A stretch of DNA of 14,738 nt from Candidatus Planktophila limnetica (GTDB lineage: Bacteria; Actinomycetota; Actinomycetes; Nanopelagicales; Nanopelagicaceae): the NCBI GenBank assembly GCA_029979485.1, contig JAPOHK010000011.1, positions 1 through 14,738 of the forward strand, written 5' to 3'. A program made the translations under genes and the position numbers. A model generated the notes under the pieces. The model searched no databases. It had not been told where the DNA came from and saw nothing but the letters and a program-made list of their open reading frames with translations. Of the stretch, positions 7,208 through 14,738 are shown in pieces (within the stretch, counting starts at the first letter, position 1; every line of letters starts with the position of its first letter).

Positions 7208-8758
7208 TTACTCCCACTCGATTGTTGCTGGCGGTTTACTGGTTACATCTAACACGACTCGATTTACTTCTCGCACCTCATTGGTAATACGTGTCGAAAT
7301 CTTCTCAAGAACTTCATAGGGAATTCGTGACCAATCCGCAGTCATTGCATCTTCGCTGGATACTGGCCGCAAAACAATTGGATGACCGTAAGTTCGACCA
7401 TCTCCTTGAACGCCAACACTTCGCACATCTGCGAGCAAAATTACTGGGCATTGCCAAATATCTCTATCGAGTCCGGCTGTTTTTAGCTCTTCGCGAGCTA
7501 TCAAATCAGCAGCGCGCAATATCTCTAAACGATCGCGAGTTACTTCGCCAATAATTCTTATGCCGAGTCCTGGGCCAGGAAAGGGTTGGCGCCACACAAT
7601 CTCTTCTGGCAAACCTAATTCCATGCCAACATTTCTTACTTCATCTTTAAATAAGGCACGCAATGGTTCGACCAGACTAAATTTAAGATCATCAGGCAAG
7701 CCGCCAACATTGTGATGCGACTTAATGTTTGCAGTTCCTGTTCCTCCACCAGATTCGACAACATCTGGGTAGAGAGTTCCTTGCACTAAGAATTCCACTA
7801 CACCACCACTTGCAATATCTCGTGCAGCTTTTTCAAAAGATCTTATAAATTCGCGACCAATGATTTTGCGTTTAGTTTCCGGATCGCTGACGCCTTTAAG
7901 TGCATCTAAGAATTGATCGACCGCGTCAACAACAACGAGATTTACACCAGTTGAGGCTACGAAGTCGCGTTGGACTTGTTCGGATTCACCGCTTCGCAAC
8001 AAACCGTGATCAACAAATACACAGGTGAGTTGATTGCCTACAGCTTTTTGAATGATTGCTGCCGCTACAGCAGAATCGACTCCACCAGATAATCCGCAGA
8101 TCACTCGCTTATCGCCAATTTGTTCACGAGCTTTTTCTATCTCCGTTTTAGCAATATTTGCAGTTGTCCAAGTTGTATTGCACTTAGCAATATTGACTAA
8201 CCAATTCTTAAGGATTGCTTGGCCGTGCTCGGAGTGCAGAACTTCAGGATGGAATTGAACGCCTGAAAACTGTGCGTTTGCACTTTCAAATGCCGCAATC
8301 GCTGTATCGCTCGTACTTGCAGTGACGCTAAAACCACACGGTGCTTCTGTAACAGCGTCCCCGTGAGACATCCATACTCTTTGCTCTGTGGGAAGAGAGT
8401 TAAATACTTTTGAGCCAGCGTTTACTTTTAATTGCGTGCGACCAAACTCTGACTTACCTGTTTGGCTAACTACGCCACCAAGTGCTACTGCCATTGCTTG
8501 AAAGCCATAGCAAATTCCAAAAATAGGGATGTTTAAAGCGAAGATTGCAGGATCAACCGTTGGTGCATTTTCTGCGTACACACTCGATGGTCCGCCAGAG
8601 AGAATTATTGCTTCAGGATTTTTTGCACTTACTTCTGCAGCGGTAATCGAAGATGGAACGATTTCCGAATAAATATCTGCTTCACGGACTCGTCGTGCGA
8701 TTAATTGGGCGTATTGCGCACCAAAATCAACAACAAGGACTCCGTGTGGATTAGGCAC
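7208..8758 (-). CDS. guaA: GMP synthase (glutamine-hydrolysing)
   Basis: A 516-aa two-domain enzyme that converts XMP to GMP using glutamine and ATP. The class I amidotransferase domain (about 1-195) has the nucleophile Cys83 in [10 protein letters not shown] and its partners His170 and Glu172 in FHPE. The ATP pyrophosphatase domain follows, with P-loop LSGGVDSA (223-230). The C-terminal dimerisation domain ends in [13 protein letters not shown], the expected GuaA terminus. Length is standard. The start is GTG 8758, overlapping the guaB3 stop by 8 bp without a strong Shine-Dalgarno, so translation is probably coupled. It is the third gene of guaB-guaB3-guaA, which places both steps from IMP to GMP in one transcription unit. 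Confidence 0.97.
   Translation of the reverse strand: MPNPHGVLVVDFGAQYAQLIARRVREADIYSEIVPSSITAAEVSAKNPEAIILSGGPSSVYAENAPTVDPAIFALNIPIFGICYGFQAMAVALGGVVSQTGKSEFGRTQLKVNAGSKVFNSLPTEQRVWMSHGDAVTEAPCGFSVTASTSDTAIAAFESANAQFSGVQFHPEVLHSEHGQAILKNWLVNIAKCNTTWTTANIAKTEIEKAREQIGDKRVICGLSGGVDSAVAAAIIQKAVGNQLTCVFVDHGLLRSGESEQVQRDFVASTGVNLVVVDAVDQFLDALKGVSDPETKRKIIGREFIRSFEKAARDIASGGVVEFLVQGTLYPDVVESGGGTGTANIKSHHNVGGLPDDLKFSLVEPLRALFKDEVRNVGMELGLPEEIVWRQPFPGPGLGIRIIGEVTRDRLEILRAADLIAREELKTAGLDRDIWQCPVILLADVRSVGVQGDGRTYGHPIVLRPVSSEDAMTADWSRIPYEVLEKISTRITNEVREVNRVVLDVTSKPPATIEWE
7211..7215 (-). promoter_or_regulatory. Shine-Dalgarno that decides the cyclophilin start
   Basis: GGGAG on the minus strand lies inside the last codons of guaA, five bases before GTG 7205. 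It would be too close to serve the alternative GTG at 7217, which it partly overlaps, so it favours the shorter 212-aa product. Confidence 0.6.
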
Positions 8759-9863
8759 GATGAATAAGAACTTCTACTCGCTGAAATGACTTCACATCTG
8801 AATAACCAGTTGTTGCCATCGCACGACGTAGTGCACCAAATAAATTCATTGACCCATCTGCGGCATGTGAAGGTCCAAGCAAAATTTCTTGCAATGTTCC
8901 TGAAGTACCAACTGCAACTCTTTCTCCACGTGGAAGTTCTGGGTGATGTGCTTCAGATCCCCAGTGCCAACCAAGTCCAGGTGCTTCTGTAGCCTTAGCA
9001 AGTGGTGAACCCATCATGACCGCATCAGCGCCGCATGCAATTGCTTTTGCAATGTCACCACTTCGGCCAACAGATCCATCTGCAATAACGTGAACATAAC
9101 GTCCACCAGATTCATCCAAATATTCGCGGCGCGCAGAAGCAACTTCTGCAACCGCAGATGCCATAGGAACTTCGATACCCAAAACTTTTCTTGTTGTGTG
9201 AGCAGATCCCCCACCGAAACCAACGAGAACACCGGCAGCACCAGCACGCATTAAGTGCAACGCACCTGTTGCAGTTGCAACTCCGCCGACGATAACTGGA
9301 ACATCGAGTTCGTAAATAAACTTTTTAAGATTTAGCGCTTCAGTCTCGGCTGCAACGTGTTCAGCGCTAACCGTTGTTCCGCGAATAACGAAAATATCAA
9401 CTCCTGCATCAATCACAGCTTTGTGTAATTCAGCAGTGCGAGCTGGGGAAAGGGATGCAGCAACTGTTACGCCAGCATCTCTAATTGTTTTGATTCGCTC
9501 TTTAATTAACTCTGGCTTGATTGGTGCAGCATAAATTTCCTGCATGCGCTTGGTTGCATGCTTATCGGGCATCGATGCAATTTCGCCCAGTGGAATACGT
9601 GGATCTTCATAGCGAGTCCATAAACCTTCAAGGTTTAGAACACCTAATCCGCCGAGATTTCCAATAGCAATTGCAGTCTCCGGTGAGACAACTGAATCCA
9701 TTGGAGCGGCCATCATTGGCAAATCAAACTTGTATGCATCAATCTGCCATGATGTGGAAACTTCTAGTGGGTCACGCGTACGACGGCTTGGAACAATTGC
9801 AATATCGTCAAAGGAATAGGCCTGGCGGGCTCTCTTTCCGGGAGCTAATTCGATGTCGCTCAT
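8751..9863 (-). CDS. guaB3: GuaB3 family IMP dehydrogenase-related protein
   Basis: A 370-aa TIM-barrel protein of the IMPDH/GMP reductase superfamily, without CBS domains, matching the GuaB3 branch found beside guaB in actinobacteria (Rv3410c-like). Recognisable parts are [11 protein letters not shown] (16-26), [13 protein letters not shown] (52-64), [19 protein letters not shown] (260-278) and the [20 protein letters not shown] region (330-349). At the catalytic loop it reads [11 protein letters not shown] (215-225) where the neighbouring GuaB reads [11 protein letters not shown], so His222 takes the place of the catalytic Cys. The in vivo activity of actinobacterial GuaB3 is not settled to my knowledge; a cyanobacterial GuaB3 has been reported to have IMPDH activity. 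ATG start with an AAGGGA Shine-Dalgarno about six bases upstream, 31 bp after guaB and overlapping guaA. Confidence 0.92.
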   Translation of the reverse strand: MSDIELAPGKRARQAYSFDDIAIVPSRRTRDPLEVSTSWQIDAYKFDLPMMAAPMDSVVSPETAIAIGNLGGLGVLNLEGLWTRYEDPRIPLGEIASMPDKHATKRMQEIYAAPIKPELIKERIKTIRDAGVTVAASLSPARTAELHKAVIDAGVDIFVIRGTTVSAEHVAAETEALNLKKFIYELDVPVIVGGVATATGALHLMRAGAAGVLVGFGGGSAHTTRKVLGIEVPMASAVAEVASARREYLDESGGRYVHVIADGSVGRSGDIAKAIACGADAVMMGSPLAKATEAPGLGWHWGSEAHHPELPRGERVAVGTSGTLQEILLGPSHAADGSMNLFGALRRAMATTGYSDVKSFQRVEVLIHRA

Positions 9864-9894
9864 GATTTTCCCTTCGGTGACTTAATTCTTCTAG

Positions 9895-11056
<1,162 letters not shown>

Positions 11057-11075
11057 TGGAAGTCTATCGGGGGAA

Positions 11076-11951
11076 TTAGGCTCCGATTGCCCGCGTAATT
11101 TCCTCACATGCGAAGTTCAAATCCGGGGTTTTTGTCATGTTCGTGCAATCACTTTCACGCCATCCTGGTCCGCCCAAAAGAATGCGTGGGGCTGGTCGGA
11201 CAGCAGGTAGATTTTTGAAAAATGATGGGTCCGCATTTTCAACTAATTGTGCCCATAAGAAAATCGCTGGCGGTGCAAACTTCTCAACCATCGCTTCAAG
11301 GGCGGCAAATGGAGTGCGGGCACCTAGAAAATGACACTCAATATTTCGTTCTGCAAGGGCAGCGGTCAAAGCATGAATTGCGAGTGAGTGCATCTCTTCA
11401 CCAACTGATGCAACCAAAACTGGACGTGGATTAATTGGTTTTTGAATCATGGATGCGCGTTCACGCAATACGCGTTTTAGAGTTTCAGAGAAGAAGTGTT
11501 CAATCTCAATACCTTCGCCAGTTTCTTCCCAAGACTTTCCGAGCATCACGAGTACCGGCACAATTACTTCTTGCCATGAGCGAATGACGCCATTTTTTTC
11601 AATGTCATTGCGAAGTGTGCTTTCAATGAAGCTCTTATCCAATGCGTTGGCTGCGCTATGCAATGCATCGATGACATCTGGTCGATCAGAAAATTCGCCA
11701 ACAATCTTTTCCATTTTGATTGCGCTTTTGACGGTCAACGCTTTTTCTGCTGCTTCCGCCGGTGACATTCCGGCGATGATTAATCTGCGCATAGTCGTTA
11801 ACTTGGCCAAATCTTCGGGGCAATACCGGCGGTGTGACCCGCTTTCATGGTCGGTTGGGCCAATTCCATAACGGCGAGCCCAAGTGCGAAGGGTTGCTGG
11901 GGCCACGCCTAGGCGTCTAGCCACTGCTGCAACGGTTAAGAGCTCTTCCAC
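11076..11951 (-). CDS. MerR-type transcriptional regulator with CarH/LitR-like cobalamin-binding domain
   Basis: A 291-aa regulator. Residues 4-62 form a MerR-type winged helix (LTVAAVARRLGVAPATLRTW, then GSHRRYCPEDLAKL). Residues about 90-165 fit the four-helix B12-binding cap and carry the W-x9-EH motif (Trp141, Glu151, His152) typical of CarH-type photoreceptors. Residues about 176-285 look like the Rossmann-like cobalamin-binding domain: GEEMHSLA places His188 as the candidate lower axial ligand in an E-x-H-x-x-A variant of E/D-x-H-x-x-G, and GGPGW (260-264) fits the later glycine motif. The residue after Trp141 is Glu, whereas in Thermus CarH I recall a His there that binds cobalt after light exposure. 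A B12-dependent, light- or cobalamin-responsive repressor is the best inference. Start GTG 11951 is the first possible one, since TAG lies two codons upstream; no Shine-Dalgarno is seen. It is divergent from whiB and upstream of guaB. Confidence 0.8.
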   Translation of the reverse strand: MEELLTVAAVARRLGVAPATLRTWARRYGIGPTDHESGSHRRYCPEDLAKLTTMRRLIIAGMSPAEAAEKALTVKSAIKMEKIVGEFSDRPDVIDALHSAANALDKSFIESTLRNDIEKNGVIRSWQEVIVPVLVMLGKSWEETGEGIEIEHFFSETLKRVLRERASMIQKPINPRPVLVASVGEEMHSLAIHALTAALAERNIECHFLGARTPFAALEAMVEKFAPPAIFLWAQLVENADPSFFKNLPAVRPAPRILLGGPGWRESDCTNMTKTPDLNFACEEITRAIGA

Positions 11952-12026
11952 GGGCTAAGGGTGGCGTAATGCGACGTAACTCACCACTTGGAATGCCCTT
12001 TTTTAGAAGAAATTGAGGGCAGATAC

Positions 12027-12055
12027 TTGAACAACCTATGAAACGGTTGTATCTT
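12027..12055 (+). promoter_or_regulatory. whiB promoter, leaderless
   Basis: TTGAAC (12027-12032) and TATCTT (12050-12055) are separated by exactly 17 bp. The predicted transcription start is at 12062, the A of the whiB ATG, so the mRNA would have no leader. This fits the absence of a Shine-Dalgarno. Confidence 0.65.
12031..12050. promoter_or_regulatory. Operator-like dyad inside the whiB promoter spacer
   Basis: ACAACC (12031-12036) and GGTTGT (12045-12050) are perfect inverted repeats around an 8-base spacer. The dyad fills the space between the -35 and -10 and touches both. This is the position used by MerR-family regulators, and a MerR-type regulator gene lies next door. With a normal 17-bp spacer, binding would be expected to repress. 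That the neighbour binds here is inference. Confidence 0.5.
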
Positions 12056-12061
12056 TTACGT

Positions 12062-12364
12062 ATGGCTGAAATTTCACGTTTACCCCAACCGATTGCAGAT
12101 CACTGGGAGTGGCAGTACCAAGGTGCCTGCCGCACCATGCCTAGCGAGATGTTCTTTCATCCAGATGGTGAGCGCGGTCCTCGCAGACGCAATCGCGAGA
12201 ACGCAGCAAAGGCTGTCTGCGCAAGCTGCCCAGTAATTCAACAATGCCGCGCTCATGCGTTGGCGGTTCAAGAGCCATACGGAATTTGGGGCGGGCTCTC
12301 TGAAGATGATCGATTAGCAATTATCGGCGGAAACGACACAACAGAGGTTTATCACGCTTCATAG
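12062..12364 (+). CDS. WhiB-like iron-sulphur transcriptional regulator
   Basis: A 100-aa Wbl protein, a family restricted to actinobacteria and their phages that binds a [4Fe-4S] cluster and works with the housekeeping sigma factor. The four cluster ligands are Cys23 (GACR), Cys53, Cys56 and Cys62 (CASCPVIQQC, C-x2-C-x5-C). The family turn GIWGG is at 74-78, followed by SEDDR. The frame is open to an ATG at 12038, but I use ATG 12062 because the predicted transcription start coincides with it and the earlier ATG lies inside the promoter. Its place near guaB and groEL1 is like that of whiD in Streptomyces or whiB3 in mycobacteria, so it may belong to that subgroup, but I cannot assign it firmly. 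It ends at the shared terminator facing groEL. Confidence 0.93.
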   Translation: MAEISRLPQPIADHWEWQYQGACRTMPSEMFFHPDGERGPRRRNRENAAKAVCASCPVIQQCRAHALAVQEPYGIWGGLSEDDRLAIIGGNDTTEVYHAS

Positions 12365-12378
12365 GGAATTAAGCAAAT

Positions 12379-12414
12379 AAAAAACCCCTTCGCACTTTGC
12401 GAAGGGGTTTTTTT
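12379..12414. terminator. Bidirectional rho-independent terminator between whiB and groEL
   Basis: A GC-rich hairpin with stem ACCCCTTCGC/GCGAAGGGGT and loop ACTTT, extended by six A-T pairs to a 15-bp stem (12379-12393 with 12399-12413). It has a T-run on the plus side (12408-12414) and an A-run on the other side that reads as T on the minus strand. It would stop whiB and groEL transcription alike. Confidence 0.95.
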
Positions 12415-12416
12415 AA

Positions 12417-14051
<1,635 letters not shown>

Positions 14052-14345
14052 TTACTTCTCGATAACAGCGAGAATGTCACGTGCGGATAGAACTAAGTAC
14101 TCTTCATTGTTGTACTTAACTTCTGTTCCGCCGTACTTGCTATAAAGAACAACGTCGCCAACTTTGACATCCATAGGAACGCGAACACCATCATCAAAGC
14201 GACCTGGTCCGACAGCTACAACAGTGCCTTCTTGTGGCTTCTCTTTTGCTGTATCTGGAATTACAAGACCTGATGCAGTCGTTGTCTCTGCCTCATTGGC
14301 TTTCACGACAATACGATCTTCAAGCGGCTTAATGGCTACAGCCAT
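14052..14345 (-). CDS. groES: Co-chaperonin GroES
   Basis: A 97-aa 10-kDa lid of the GroEL cage. It begins [11 protein letters not shown], and the mobile loop (about 17-35) holds the GroEL-binding GLVIP (26-30). The VGPGRF and [14 protein letters not shown] segments match the family. ATG 14345 has a clear AAGGAG Shine-Dalgarno eight bases upstream. It is the first gene of the groES-groEL operon and is preceded by a CIRCE operator, so HrcA control and heat induction are expected. Confidence 0.97.
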   Translation of the reverse strand: MAVAIKPLEDRIVVKANEAETTTASGLVIPDTAKEKPQEGTVVAVGPGRFDDGVRVPMDVKVGDVVLYSKYGGTEVKYNNEEYLVLSARDILAVIEK

Positions 14346-14407
14346 GGGTATTACTCCTTCATATTTCGATGACTAGGTTTCCTACATACGGGCCTGGCGA
14401 TCCGCGA

Positions 14408-14435
14408 ATTAGCAGACTCGACCCTTGAGTGCTAA
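14408..14435 (-). promoter_or_regulatory. Probable groES promoter embedded in CIRCE
   Basis: On the minus strand TTAGCA (14435-14430) and GCTAAT (14413-14408) are 16 bp apart and could act as -35 and -10. Both hexamers lie in the arms of the CIRCE inverted repeat, so HrcA binding would cover the promoter. Transcription would start near 14401 and leave a leader of about 55 nt. The boxes are only fair matches. Confidence 0.4.
14409..14435. promoter_or_regulatory. CIRCE operator (HrcA binding site) with one degenerate arm
   Basis: The CIRCE consensus is TTAGCACTC-N9-GAGTGCTAA. Here the plus strand reads TTAGCAGAC (14409-14417), N9, GAGTGCTAA (14427-14435). The right arm is perfect, the left arm has two mismatches (7 of 9), and the 9-base spacing is exact. 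Its location 64-90 bp upstream of groES is as expected. Confidence 0.88.
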
Positions 14436-14478
14436 CGCCAAGAGTAGGGTGGCTATTCCCAGCAGGCAAATTAAAGGG

Positions 14479-14738
14479 TTAAACGCTCACAGAGGTAACG
14501 GCAAGGCTGGATGTAGCACTTAAATCAATGGCTGAAGGCGCTCGGCCGGCGCTGCTCATCAGGGATCCAAGGGCTGCAACCATAGCCCCGTTATCCGTAC
14601 ACAAAATTGGAGATGGGATGCGAAGGCGTATTCCAGCATCGGCACACCGCTGCTCGGCTAACTGGCGCAACCGTGAATTAGCAGCAACTCCCCCTGCTAT
14701 CACTAAAGATTCGATGCCAGTTGCTTTGCATGCGGCTA
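14479..14738 (-). CDS. tsaD: tRNA N6-threonylcarbamoyladenosine synthase TsaD, C-terminal part (cut by window edge)
   Basis: The last 85 codons of TsaD (Gcp/YgjD), the kinase-like subunit that transfers the threonylcarbamoyl group to A37 of ANN-decoding tRNAs. Read from the edge, the frame gives [20 protein letters not shown], then SRLR and [17 protein letters not shown]. The AGGVAAN and CTDNGAMVA segments are family signatures, the Asp of CTDN being an expected metal ligand. The internal GTG at 14703 is not a start; the frame is open to the window edge. The product ends at TAA 14479-14481. The 133-bp gap to groES holds CIRCE. tsaD-groES-groEL is the gene order seen in mycobacteria. Confidence 0.93.
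   Translation of the reverse strand, partial: AACKATGIESLVIAGGVAANSRLRQLAEQRCADAGIRLRIPSPILCTDNGAMVAALGSLMSSAGRAPSAIDLSATSSLAVTSVSV

Larger units (their letters stand above)
11952..12061. promoter_or_regulatory. Divergent control region between the MerR/B12 regulator and whiB
   Basis: A 110-bp intergenic gap serving both divergent genes. The whiB-facing half has a good promoter and an operator-like dyad, listed separately. For the regulator gene, TATCTG on the minus strand (12025-12020) is a possible -10 that would give a leader of about 60 nt, but its -35 is poor. GATAC (12022-12026) and GTATC (12049-12053) form a second inverted pair on a slightly different axis. The AT-rich remainder shows nothing clear. 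Confidence 0.5.

Noticed and set aside
7206..7217. GTG 7217 as the start of the cyclophilin
   Set aside because: It would overlap guaA by 10 bp and has no properly spaced Shine-Dalgarno, while GTG 7205 has GGGAG at the right distance and gives a typical signal peptide.
14424..14444. Possible HAIR (HspR) site next to CIRCE
   Set aside because: CTTGAGT matches one half-site exactly, but the second half seven bases on (CCAAGAG) matches poorly to ACTCAAG. The exact half-site is explained by overlap with the CIRCE arm.
14479..14703. A separate small protein starting at GTG 14703
   Set aside because: The frame continues upstream to the window edge with clear TsaD sequence ([11 protein letters not shown]), so this is just the C-terminus of tsaD.

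Overview
This window reads as a compact, low-GC chromosomal segment of an actinobacterium. The signs are a WhiB-like iron-sulphur regulator, a DUF6350 (PerM-like) membrane protein between sucD and purN, an actinobacterial GuaB3 paralogue next to guaB, a groES-groEL pair whose GroEL has a His-rich tail, and tsaD upstream of groES. GC looks clearly below 50% and gene junctions are very tight: 1-8 bp overlaps, stop-to-start fusions and only short spacers. This fits a streamlined aquatic lineage such as acI ('Ca. Nanopelagicales'), but that assignment is inference and is not proven by the sequence. I see no rRNA, tRNA, CRISPR array, insertion sequence or phage gene, and no gene-free stretch longer than about 135 bp.

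Layout. (1) Positions 1-5817, minus strand: pcrA, sucC, sucD, a DUF6350 membrane protein and the start of purN, read in that order from right to left. This pairs DNA repair and succinyl-CoA synthetase with purine synthesis, and sucC-sucD-DUF6350-purN is a known actinobacterial gene order. (2) 5845-6570, plus strand: a PIG-L/LmbE-type deacetylase, divergent from pcrA across a 27-bp gap and overlapping the stop codon of the next gene. (3) 6567-11010, minus strand: guaB, guaB3, guaA and a secreted cyclophilin, a tight guanine-nucleotide cluster carrying IMP to XMP to GMP. (4) 11076-12364: a MerR-type regulator with a cobalamin-binding-like domain (minus) divergent from a whiB-like gene (plus). 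The whiB promoter holds a perfect 6+6 bp dyad in its -35/-10 spacer. (5) 12379-14738: a strong bidirectional terminator, then the groES-groEL operon (minus) behind a CIRCE operator, and the 3' end of tsaD.

Most of the window is ordinary housekeeping. Two points deserve attention. First, the apparent canonical IMP dehydrogenase (catalytic Cys present) naturally lacks the whole CBS/Bateman regulatory module, and the adjacent GuaB3 paralogue has His in place of the catalytic Cys. Second, the CarH/LitR-like putative B12 sensor sits head to head with whiB, whose apparently leaderless promoter carries an operator-like dyad, suggesting a small light- or cobalamin-responsive circuit next to guanine-nucleotide synthesis. 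Several promoters (pcrA, whiB) look leaderless.
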